Part shown: piece by piece, positions 28,714-36,195 of the stretch | Position numbering within the stretch: the stretch's first letter is position 1 | How the letters are laid out: each line of letters opens with the position of its first letter | Assembly (NCBI RefSeq): GCF_020804225.1 | Contig: NZ_WJBI01000002.1 | Span: 216,856 to 280,855 of the forward strand | DNA: 64,000 nucleotides | Direction: 5' to 3' | Origin: Methanosarcina sp. DH2 | GTDB lineage: Archaea; Halobacteriota; Methanosarcinia; Methanosarcinales; Methanosarcinaceae | Position numbers and translations under genes: made by a program | Notes under the pieces: model-generated | Seen by the model: the letters and a program-made list of their open reading frames with translations, nothing else | Databases searched by the model: none | Told to the model about the DNA's origin: nothing

Positions 28714-29361
28714 TTATTCCACCGGAGGTATGATCAATTCCGTGCCCGGCTTGAGCAGTTCGGGGTGCTCGATTTTATTTGCCAGCGCAATAGGTCTCCA
28801 GAGCCCGGGATCTCCGTATTCTCTGTAGGCTATCAGCCACAGGCTGTCCCCCTGTTTTGCAGTATAAACATGGGTCTTATCAGGAGACTGAAGGCTTTTT
28901 TCACGGTTGTTGAGTTCGACTTTGAACTCTTTGAGAGTAATGTTAAGTTTTGCCCGGACAGGAATACCGTCCGAGTTAAACATAGTGAACCTTCTGGTCA
29001 CCTTTTCAAGCACGCAGTAAAAAGGCTCTTTTGAGACCAGACCCCATATGAAGCGAAGCACGGGAGGGGCATGCAGTTCGGGATCGATATTCATAAGCCC
29101 TGTCAGCTGATCCGTATATTTTCTGACATCAACCCCGCCTTCCTCATAAGTATCATAAAACACTTCAAGGCTAATACTTCCGGAATTTCCTTTTATATAT
29201 TGAAGGTAAGGGGACTCAAGCCCTGGAACTGAAATTTCAGAAAAACTGTTACTTTTATCGATCGAATATTCTGGAGGAAAATAAAGGATTTCTATTTGTT
29301 CCGGCTGTCCTTTCCCCCCTCTGAAAATTTCAATAAAACCTTTCTTTGGTTTTTGCTTCAT
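28714..29361 (-). CDS. LysM-containing baseplate hub protein (Afp7/gp53-like)
   Basis: 215 residues, ATG 29361 with GGGGGA upstream. Residues 1-160 (GFIEIFRGGKGQPEQIEILY, SYLQYIKGNSGSISLEVFYD-like) resemble the tube-binding part of gpX/Afp7-type proteins. Residues 166-213 are one LysM domain (YTAKQGDSLWLIAYREYGDP ... ANKIEHPELLKPGTELIIPP). In contractile systems this protein joins the tube to the hub and reaches toward the wedge; the LysM is a structural clamp rather than a peptidoglycan binder. This fits an archaeon without murein. Three bases separate it from the hub gene. Confidence 0.9.
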   Translation of the reverse strand: MKQKPKKGFIEIFRGGKGQPEQIEILYFPPEYSIDKSNSFSEISVPGLESPYLQYIKGNSGSISLEVFYDTYEEGGVDVRKYTDQLTGLMNIDPELHAPPVLRFIWGLVSKEPFYCVLEKVTRRFTMFNSDGIPVRAKLNITLKEFKVELNNREKSLQSPDKTHVYTAKQGDSLWLIAYREYGDPGLWRPIALANKIEHPELLKPGTELIIPPVE

Positions 29362-29405
29362 TTTATCCCCCAGTTATAGCAATTCTTCTAATATCTTTTT
29401 TTCAA

Positions 29406-30506
29406 TTAAAGAAGCCCTCTTCTTTCTTTTTCTATTTTCAATCTCATCGTGATCTGCTGCATAACCTGTTCGGAGATTCTATTTATCTCGAGATTCCGTT
29501 TTAATTCCTCTTCCATCCTGGAATAAATGGAAGAATAATTTTCCTCAGCTGCCTTTTCTGCCTGAGCCAGTTCTTCTTTAATCGACTCCATTTCTCTTTC
29601 TAACTCCTGGCTGAGATTGACCGATGAATTAAAAACCAGCCCGGGAGCCTGGCGATAAGTTTCTTTTTCGTAGGAACTGTCCAGAACAAGCCCTCCATCG
29701 AAAGCAGAAACTGAATTTCTGTCAGGTAAAGTTATTCCAGAATTTACATTTTTCAGATGAGTCCTGCTTAAGTTTGACATTACTTTACTTGTAGAGGAAG
29801 AAATTCCAATCGAGTTCCCGAAAGATTCATCCCCGGAATAAGTCTGATATATAGGTTTCAGACTTCTTTTAGCCTGATAGAACGCATAAGGACGGAATAT
29901 AGAATTTTCTACCATTCTGGCAACGATAGGATTTCTCAGAAGATCTTCAGTGGCTTTTTTGCGCACAATATTTATGAGATTCGCATCCGTTAATAAGCCT
30001 GAGACCGGATAAAAATTCTCATTTCGTGATAAAGTCCTGATCTCTTTTTGAATATTATATACTGTTTTTTGAATGACGGATTCTCTTCTTTGAACTATAT
30101 CCCGGGTATTTTGTCTGATTATATCCCTGGCACTTGATATGTTTCCATGTGTCCTGAATATCTCTTTTTCCTTTAAGAGAGCAGGCTTCAAAGGCTGATT
30201 ACTGGTTGGCTGATTACTGGATGTTATTCTTCCTTTGGTAAGTTCTCGGGAAACCGTTCCCCGAGAAACAGGGTATTTGAGAACCTGGATATGAATTGGA
30301 AAAGAAAACCTATTTCCCTGGATAGCTCTCTCTTTGGAATTTTCTCCGAAAAGAAGAAAGGGAAAGCTGGAAAGTTTCTTTTTCCGAGAATATTTTTCTA
30401 TAATGTTTGAATGGAAGCTGGGGTTTGAAACAGCGGTATGCGACCCCTTTGCACGCAGCTTTTTTGCTCCCGAGAATTTCCGTGTAATCAACCTTTCCCC
30501 TTCCAT
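29406..30506 (-). CDS. Unknown helical eCIS protein (possible tape measure or hub accessory)
   Basis: 366 residues, ATG 30506, overlapping the second tube gene by 19 bases. Basic and low-complexity at the N-terminus (residues 1-110), then segments rich in Ser/Arg/Asn. The last 90 residues are a clear heptad-patterned coiled coil (LSQELEREMESIKEELAQAE, ISEQVMQQITMRLKIEKERR). I do not recognise the family. Position after the second tube and before the LysM hub protein argues for an inner-tube or hub job. It is the only candidate in the locus with long helical content that could set tube length, though it is short for a tape measure. Confidence 0.5.
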   Translation of the reverse strand: MEGERLITRKFSGAKKLRAKGSHTAVSNPSFHSNIIEKYSRKKKLSSFPFLLFGENSKERAIQGNRFSFPIHIQVLKYPVSRGTVSRELTKGRITSSNQPTSNQPLKPALLKEKEIFRTHGNISSARDIIRQNTRDIVQRRESVIQKTVYNIQKEIRTLSRNENFYPVSGLLTDANLINIVRKKATEDLLRNPIVARMVENSIFRPYAFYQAKRSLKPIYQTYSGDESFGNSIGISSSTSKVMSNLSRTHLKNVNSGITLPDRNSVSAFDGGLVLDSSYEKETYRQAPGLVFNSSVNLSQELEREMESIKEELAQAEKAAEENYSSIYSRMEEELKRNLEINRISEQVMQQITMRLKIEKERRGLL

Positions 30507-30931
30507 ATACCCTGATGGGCAAGTTCAATAGTCTCAAAAGCTATGGTGCTGCTGTCTGCCTTCAAGTCGGGCCCTGTCCAGCGAACAGGATAAGCCCCTG
30601 AAAATTCCCAGCGCCACCTGTCATTTCCTTCAGAATCCATCAGGATTATGGATCCGTCTCTCCTTTCAAACCTCCCGTTAACAACGTCCTGATGCCACTG
30701 CCACAGCTGATCGAGATCGGTTATGCCTCTTTTGAGGACAAGGTTACTGAATTTGGTCCTTTTCGGAAGAATATGCACGAAATTGTTTACCCCACCCTCT
30801 TCGTAAGTCTCCGTATCAGTCTGTGCCTGAATCCCGGTTACTTCAGACATCTGGGCGACAATGATCCCTCCGATTTCCACCCGGAAGCGGTAAGACATAA
30901 AGGGATCCGATTTCCCTGCCGTACCTGCCAT
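30488..30931 (-). CDS. Second tail tube protein (gp19/Afp5-like)
   Basis: 147 residues from ATG 30931 (MAGTAGKSDPFMSYRFRVEI), the family-like start; a frame start ten codons earlier lies ahead of the GGAGGG site. It has the T4 gp19/Hcp-type tube signature: YRFRVEIGGIIVAQMSEVTG, EGGVNNFVHILPKRTKFSNL, LKRGITDLDQLWQWHQDVVN and SGAYPVRWTGPDLKADSSTI then AFETIELAHQGI. Systems of this type use a minor tube protein (Afp5-like) as adaptor between the hub trimer and the main tube hexamers. Confidence 0.93.
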   Translation of the reverse strand: MAGTAGKSDPFMSYRFRVEIGGIIVAQMSEVTGIQAQTDTETYEEGGVNNFVHILPKRTKFSNLVLKRGITDLDQLWQWHQDVVNGRFERRDGSIILMDSEGNDRWRWEFSGAYPVRWTGPDLKADSSTIAFETIELAHQGIWKGKG

Positions 30932-30972
30932 TATTCTATCTTCCCTCCATAAACCCGGCATCTGACCCGTTA

Positions 30973-31158
30973 TTATTGGACTTCGAGGATACTTCTCTCA
31001 CGATCCTTACTCAGGTGCTGGTTAATCTTTGAGATTTCTTCACACCAGCGCTGGCGGTCCCTGTGTTCAAGATTCATAATCTCTTCATGGGACCAGTGAA
31101 AATGGTAGGCAATAAAGGCTACCTCCTCATACAATCTGTTGAGGGGGTAGCCGGTTAT
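30973..31158 (-). CDS. DUF6760-like small eCIS protein, no canonical start codon
   Basis: About 61 residues. The frame reads TGYPLNRLYEEVAFIAYHFH then WSHEEIMNLEHRDRQRWCEE and ISKIN, the pattern of the small protein placed between tail-assembly and tube genes in many eCIS loci. There is no ATG/GTG. ATA at 31156-31158 aligns with the usual start and overlaps the upstream stop as ATAA, but GGGGGA lies directly against it. A TTG at 31132-31134 is the alternative and would give MYEEVAFIAYHFHW. A TGA closes the frame just upstream. The role is unknown, probably an assembly factor. Confidence 0.75.
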   Translation of the reverse strand: MTGYPLNRLYEEVAFIAYHFHWSHEEIMNLEHRDRQRWCEEISKINQHLSKDRERSILEVQ

Positions 31159-31520
31159 TCCCCCTGTTCAGTCTCCTCCAGATCGAACTTATGTCCGCAT
31201 TTCGGACAGACTGCCTGGATTTCACTTGTATCGTTCTCGTTGATCCTTGCATACAAATCCTGCAGGTATGCCAGATCGGAGGCAAAAAGGTTCTCTATTA
31301 CAGCCGGATTGATGCTTTCAAGGGATCCAAGTTTGGTAATAACCCTTGAAAGCAGGATTATAGTCAGATATGCGGGGTTGGATTTGACCCTCGGATCCTT
31401 CAGGGGAAGGATCTCATCCGCTGCTGTTGCCAACCTCATGATACCTTTGTTATGAAGGTTCCCATCACTGTCCACATAACCTTTAGGCAGGGTAAAATCA
31501 AACTCTGTTTGAAATCCCAG
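31155..31520 (-). CDS. Zinc-knuckle phage tail assembly-like protein, apparent CUG start
   Basis: About 121 residues from CTG 31520: (M)GFQTEFDFTLPKGYVDSDGN then LHNKGIMRLATAADEILPLK, which is the usual N-terminus of this eCIS tail-assembly family. AAGGGGG lies seven bases before the CTG, and an in-frame TAA sits just before that. The GTG at 31475 (VDSDGN) has only a weak site and would remove the conserved TEFDFTLPKGY. The C-terminus ends with CPKCGHKFD, a zinc knuckle. It lies between the main tube gene and DUF6760. The role is likely in tube or sheath assembly. Confidence 0.82.
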   Translation of the reverse strand: MGFQTEFDFTLPKGYVDSDGNLHNKGIMRLATAADEILPLKDPRVKSNPAYLTIILLSRVITKLGSLESINPAVIENLFASDLAYLQDLYARINENDTSEIQAVCPKCGHKFDLEETEQGE

Positions 31521-31664
31521 AAAAATTCCCCCTTAAATTATTTTCTATCCAAAATTCTTTTCTAAAATCTGAATATATTTTTAGAACTAAAGCCTGAATC
31601 TGCTTTAAAAACTAAATATAAAAATACTTTAAAATCTTAAAAGTATTTTATATAGTATTCGGAC

Positions 31665-32099
31665 TCAGGAAGCCCGCTTGAAACCTTCATGGACAATCTC
31701 AAGAGTCTCTATAGCCACTTCATTTCCCTTCGCATTGAAGTCGGCAGGGTCATACTTGCTTGGCCAGGCTCTCTCAATATTCCAGCGGGCTTTATCCGCA
31801 CCTGCTTCATCGATCAGGATAATTGACATATTTCTCCGTGCCCCTTCTGCACCTGTGTCTATTACCTGCTGCCTCCAGCTGTAAAGGTCCAGTGAATCCG
31901 TGATCCCCCACTTCAAAGTAATATTTCCGTATTTTGTTAGCCCGGAAAGCTTTCTAAACCTTGGAGGCTCATCTCCTTCCCTGTATTCAGCCACGTCTGT
32001 TGTGGTGTCCCCAAAGGTACATTCACTGAAACCTGCCTGGGTGATCCCGTCAATTTCAACCCTGAACCTGAACTGTCTGTAAGGATCCGCTCTTACCAT
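31665..32099 (-). CDS. Main tail tube protein (gp19/Afp1-like)
   Basis: 144 residues, ATG 32099, seven bases after AAGGGG. It has YRQFRFRVEIDGITQAGFSE, YREGDEPPRFRKLSGLTKYG, ITLKWGITDSLDLYSWRQQV, RRNMSIILIDEAGADKARWN and VAIETLEIVHEGFKRAS, all blocks of the gp19-type tube. It forms the hexameric inner tube that is driven through the target envelope. It is followed by 145 AT-rich bases before the next gene, a possible place for mRNA processing so that tube is made in excess. Confidence 0.95.
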   Translation of the reverse strand: MVRADPYRQFRFRVEIDGITQAGFSECTFGDTTTDVAEYREGDEPPRFRKLSGLTKYGNITLKWGITDSLDLYSWRQQVIDTGAEGARRNMSIILIDEAGADKARWNIERAWPSKYDPADFNAKGNEVAIETLEIVHEGFKRAS

Positions 32100-32187
32100 A
32101 CATTATCCCCTTTTCCTATAATAATTTTTAATCTGTTGCCTGTTTCATTCTGCCAGTAATTATTTGGTCGTTGCTATTCGGTTATTG

Positions 32188-34680
32188 TTATTCAGTCGCT
32201 GCAGATCCTCCTGCCCACTGTGCTATCCTGAATATAACGAATTCTGCAGGTTTTACTGGAGCAATCCCTATGACGCATATCAGTCTCCCATTATCGATAT
32301 CATCCTGCGTCATGGTAGTCCGGTCGCATTTGACAAAAAAGGCTTCTTCAGGCTTTGTCCCCATAAGAGCCCCGTCCCGCCAGACTCCGGTAAGGAACTG
32401 AGTTATAGTTGCATTAACCCGTGCCCAGAGTTTTTCATTATTTGGTTCAAAAACAATCCATTGTGTCCCGTTTTCAATAGATTTTTCAATGTAGATAAAC
32501 AGGCGCCGGACATTTATATACTTCCAGAGAGAATCGCTGGATATCGTTCGAGCTCCCCAGACCCTGATCCCTCTGCCCGGGAAAGGAATAATACAATTGA
32601 TCCCTTTCGGGTTCAGGACTTCCTGCTGTCCTTTTGTGATAACCCTTGCAGCACTGCCTGTTCTCTCCAAGTCCAGAGCTCCGTTGATTTTTTCATTTGC
32701 AGGTGCCTTATGGACTCCTCTTTCGGTATCGCTGCGGGCATAAATACCGCAGACATGCCCGCTTGGGGGGATATTGATCTGTTTCTTTGATACGGGATCA
32801 TATGCCTGGACCCAGGGGTAATAAAGGGCAGCATATTTGGAGTCGTATAAATTGCGCTGTCCCTGGATCTCATCAAGGTCAGAACCTGTTTCCGGGTCCA
32901 GAACCGCAAACCGGTCTTTCATCTCTTCGCATTGAGCTATGATCTTGTCCTGTATCGCCTGTGTGGCAATGCCCGGAACCGCAACTATGCTTATATCCTC
33001 TTTATTTTTCAAAGTATGAAGCCCTGTCCTTTTTTCAGGAATGAGATCGTCCTTGCCTGCATAGGTTTCGTTAATTTTTCCTTCGTCTTCCGGGATTCCG
33101 TCAGTTCCCCCAGCAAGAAGCCAGCCGGGCTCTGCGCCCTGTGTGGGCATGGGGATCTTTTCAGCCGGGTCCTGTGTGCTGCTGACATCTTCTATCCGAA
33201 TCAGGCGGGAACTTTCTTCCGAAATTACTCTGGTAATGTATCGGCTGTGGTTACTGTTCATGGAAAGGTTTTTAAAAATCTCTTCTGAACCGTCGAACCT
33301 GATTTTAAGGTCAAACTCAACTGTAGAGACCCTGGTGCCAGTATCGAGATTTTCATTGACCACATTTCCAAGGACTACTTTTTTGCTGCTGCCTGCTTTA
33401 ATTACTTCTTTTACGGTTTCGTATATCGGAGCCTTATCTTTTGGCTCTATTTTTAGCAGGGTGCCTTTTTCCATACCGTTTATCGTACTCAATGTGAGGG
33501 TATTTTTATTTGAGGCAGGTTCTGTCAGGCTGGCTTCGGATAGGGAACTCAGGTTTGACATAACTTTGATCCGGTTTCCCCATTTTCCTTCGCTTGAAGC
33601 ACTAACATTGATAGCTTTTACCAGCTGCTTTATCTCCGCATTCATTTTGTGCTGGTATTTCATCTTTTCTTCTGAAAGGAGAAGGTTACCGGTCTCGACT
33701 GCTCTTATAAGGAAATACTCATCCCCTATCTTGAGGGCACTGTTTACATCAAATTCAGCAGCTTCCTGAGCAACCGGGATAATCAAGTCTCCAGCCTTCA
33801 GTTCCATAAGTACGGCTGCAGTTTCCGGGTCAGTCTCGGGAATTGATAATTTCTGTATTTCTGCGCCCTGGTCATGTTTTAATTTTAACGCTGGTGCTAC
33901 TGTAATTGACTTTTGTGTATCATTGACCGCGCTGAGGATGCAGATCTCCGCATTTTCATTCTTATCGAGCAGGACTGCATCACCTGCAGTAAGTCCGGAA
34001 ACGTCATCAAGCATAATTTCCGTATCTCCGGATTCGAGTTTTTCCTGTACCTCGTAAGCATCGGGGTCAGCGGGATCAGTGGGACCTGGTATAAGTTTCG
34101 TGATTTTAGTTCCTTCCGCATATATGCTGCCTATCAGTGGAGCATTCAGGGTAAGAGTTTTTGCTGTATTTGCAAATCTGAGCTGGAAATACTCCGAGAA
34201 AGCCCCGTCTCTAAGGAATAGAATATCCTGTGGCTCCAGACCTGCTATATTGTCTACCTTCAGGACAAAAGACCCTGCTTTTGTTTCTGCGGTAAGGTGG
34301 GTGGTGATTCCCGAGATATCAGGTATAAAACCGGAGGCAGCTTTTGCATTTGAGTCTTCGTTCTCACTGTCTTCGACAGCCACCCTTACTATATAAGCCC
34401 GTTTGCCTCCGTTACTGAAAAACCCTTCTACTGCATACGGTAGCCAGCGAACACTGTCATATTCCTTATCTTCAGGCAAATATCCTCCGAAGATACTCTG
34501 GTACTCTGCAAAACTTGTTACCAGAATAGGCCTGTTAAGAGGACCCATTTCCGCAAATCCTACAAAACCGGCAGTACTCGTACTGACACCTTCGATAGGC
34601 TTTGCCCCGATTTCGAATTCTTCTATATATACCCCTGGTGCTAAATATTCCGGTATATTTATTCCCCCTATTTTGATCAT
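32188..34680 (-). CDS. Contractile tail sheath protein with four inserted repeat modules
   Basis: About 830 residues. The N-terminus PEYLAPGVYIEEFEIGAKPI then EGVSTSTAGFVGFAEMGPLN and the C-terminal 270 residues (YYPWVQAYDPVSKKQINIPP, ALDLERTGSAARVITKGQQE-like, GIRVWGARTISSDSLWKYIN then VRRLFIYIEKSI, LTGVWRDGALMGTKPEEAFF) are sheath. Only one sheath gene is present, compared with three in Afp. Residues about 135-470 hold four beta modules of roughly 65 residues that resemble each other. The ATG used here (34680) has a poor site. ATA at 34654-34656 lies seven bases after GGGGG and gives the common sheath start MPEYLAPGVY. Confidence 0.93.
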   Translation of the reverse strand: MIKIGGINIPEYLAPGVYIEEFEIGAKPIEGVSTSTAGFVGFAEMGPLNRPILVTSFAEYQSIFGGYLPEDKEYDSVRWLPYAVEGFFSNGGKRAYIVRVAVEDSENEDSNAKAASGFIPDISGITTHLTAETKAGSFVLKVDNIAGLEPQDILFLRDGAFSEYFQLRFANTAKTLTLNAPLIGSIYAEGTKITKLIPGPTDPADPDAYEVQEKLESGDTEIMLDDVSGLTAGDAVLLDKNENAEICILSAVNDTQKSITVAPALKLKHDQGAEIQKLSIPETDPETAAVLMELKAGDLIIPVAQEAAEFDVNSALKIGDEYFLIRAVETGNLLLSEEKMKYQHKMNAEIKQLVKAINVSASSEGKWGNRIKVMSNLSSLSEASLTEPASNKNTLTLSTINGMEKGTLLKIEPKDKAPIYETVKEVIKAGSSKKVVLGNVVNENLDTGTRVSTVEFDLKIRFDGSEEIFKNLSMNSNHSRYITRVISEESSRLIRIEDVSSTQDPAEKIPMPTQGAEPGWLLAGGTDGIPEDEGKINETYAGKDDLIPEKRTGLHTLKNKEDISIVAVPGIATQAIQDKIIAQCEEMKDRFAVLDPETGSDLDEIQGQRNLYDSKYAALYYPWVQAYDPVSKKQINIPPSGHVCGIYARSDTERGVHKAPANEKINGALDLERTGSAARVITKGQQEVLNPKGINCIIPFPGRGIRVWGARTISSDSLWKYINVRRLFIYIEKSIENGTQWIVFEPNNEKLWARVNATITQFLTGVWRDGALMGTKPEEAFFVKCDRTTMTQDDIDNGRLICVIGIAPVKPAEFVIFRIAQWAGGSAATE

Positions 34681-34811
34681 CAATTATATTTTTATCCGGG
34701 CAGCCTCAGTATCTTAGTTTTGGAAGCTTTCCCGGTTCATGTGCTCCTAAATTGAAGCATGAATTATCGAATTATTTGCTAAGTTATTTGTTGAAAAATT
34801 TACTAAGTTTT

Positions 34812-34859
34812 TATTGAAGAGTTATTTATTGAAGAATTATTTATTGAAGAGTTATTTAT
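34812..34859. repeat. 15-bp AT-rich tandem repeats upstream of sheath
   Basis: ATTGAAGAGTTATTT occurs three times with one base change, in the 187-base gap between the Ig-like gene and the sheath gene. Otherwise this gap is AT-rich and empty. A processing site or a separate promoter for sheath and tube could lie here. Confidence 0.7.
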
Positions 34860-34867
34860 CGGATCAT

Positions 34868-35476
34868 TTACTGGATTAAAATCTTTTTTGAAGAAACCGT
34901 TTTTCCTTCCTGTACTGTGAATGAGCTCTCAACAGCTTCTCCGTTTATTGTCAGGGTTACTTCCTCTGTTTTTGCAATGTTTTTAAAATAAAGCACGAAT
35001 TCTCCTCTACTGTCTGCAAGGTTTTCTATATCTCTGCCATCCACTCCAACTCTCAAGCCGGTTACGGTTTTTCCTGAGCTTGATTCTATTTGCCCTCTAA
35101 GAAGGGTTGCATTGGCAGGAAACGGATATTTGGGGTTGGGCTTAAGAGCAATTTCAGGTTTGCCGTTAATTTCAACTACCGGTTTCTTGGGATCAGAAAA
35201 AGCTGACATATCTACTGTTATTTCTTCCGGGAAATACAGTTCCGGTTTAATAGTTAATTTATAATTCCCGGCATCGAGGTCAGTAAAAAAATAATACCCG
35301 CTGAGGTTTTGGGATGCTTTTTTGCCTGTTTCCTTTGTCTCCACCTGAATTTTGCCTAATGGCTTTTGCTTTGTATAGTCATCAATTACCCATACTGCAA
35401 AGGAGAGTTTGAGAGATCGAACATCACCGGCATATGCGGTGCAGGCATCGGTCTCGTATAGTCTGGCAAAAACCAT
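34868..35476 (-). CDS. eCIS-associated Ig-like/carboxypeptidase-regulatory-like protein
   Basis: 202 residues, ATG 35476 with AAAGGAGG upstream. Two beta-sandwich units: residues 20-95 (LSGYYFFTDLDAGNYKLTIK then PELYFPEEITVD) have the pattern of carboxypeptidase regulatory/prealbumin-like domains, and 105-200 (LLRGQIESSSGKTVTGLRVG, DSRGEFVLYFKNIAKTEEVT, LTINGEAVESSFTVQEGKTV) form a second one. It sits between DUF4255 and the sheath. No signal peptide is visible, so it is probably a particle component or decoration. Confidence 0.65.
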   Translation of the reverse strand: MVFARLYETDACTAYAGDVRSLKLSFAVWVIDDYTKQKPLGKIQVETKETGKKASQNLSGYYFFTDLDAGNYKLTIKPELYFPEEITVDMSAFSDPKKPVVEINGKPEIALKPNPKYPFPANATLLRGQIESSSGKTVTGLRVGVDGRDIENLADSRGEFVLYFKNIAKTEEVTLTINGEAVESSFTVQEGKTVSSKKILIQ

Positions 35477-36079
35477 TCATTTACCTCCTTTTCTGGCATA
35501 ATAGGCATAGTTTATTTCTCTGGATACTACTCTTTGAACACCAACCTCCCTGCCCGAATCTATCTGTACGGGAGTAACCACATAGCAAACTGAAGGTCTG
35601 AAAGATTTACTCGGAAATGTGCTCCAGATTTTGGTCAGGTCTTCCATATTCAGGGAACTCATCATTATGTGCAATTCCTCGTTTTTATTCAGATTCCCCT
35701 TCAAAAGCGATCCTTTCAAAATAGAGTGGTCATACAGGACTCTAATAGCCCTTCCCAGTACAGTATGTTCCTCCAGTGACCTGGCAGTTTTATCCTGCAC
35801 TCCTGAAGATGTATGAGGTGTTAACATATAGTATAGTTCAAGGGTCAATGGCGGAAATGTAAGCGTATCTGGATCCTTAACCTGCATTTCCTGATTTCTC
35901 AGATGAGTGTTTTCAAAAACCTGATACAGAAAAAGGGATAGCCGCACATTGTCACTGGAATCTATTTCTCCGGGAGAAAATAACACTATTGACTCCCTGT
36001 CAACCAGTTCCTCCATATTGTCCCTTAAGAGCTCTATCAAAGTCTCTCCAACATCAGCTATTGATCTGTAATCAGACAA
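35477..36079 (-). CDS. DUF4255 tail terminator (Afp16/Pvc16-like)
   Basis: 200 residues from TTG 36079, nine bases after GGGAGG. The block MSDYRSIADVGETLIELLRD then NVRLSLFLYQVFENTHLRNQ, PPLTLELYYMLTPHTS and LGRAIRVLYDHSILKG are the DUF4255/Pvc16 N-terminal signature. Proteins of this family cap the tube-sheath end and fix particle length. Its stop abuts the ATG of the Ig-like gene. Confidence 0.92.
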   Translation of the reverse strand: MSDYRSIADVGETLIELLRDNMEELVDRESIVLFSPGEIDSSDNVRLSLFLYQVFENTHLRNQEMQVKDPDTLTFPPLTLELYYMLTPHTSSGVQDKTARSLEEHTVLGRAIRVLYDHSILKGSLLKGNLNKNEELHIMMSSLNMEDLTKIWSTFPSKSFRPSVCYVVTPVQIDSGREVGVQRVVSREINYAYYARKGGK

Positions 36080-36195
36080 TGAGCTTATCCTCCCACTGTT
36101 TAATTCTAAAGGACAGGATGTCCATGAAAAAATTTATTATTTAAATCTGCAATGTAAACGTTTTAGTATTCAGTAGATATGCTTCATGCTCATGA

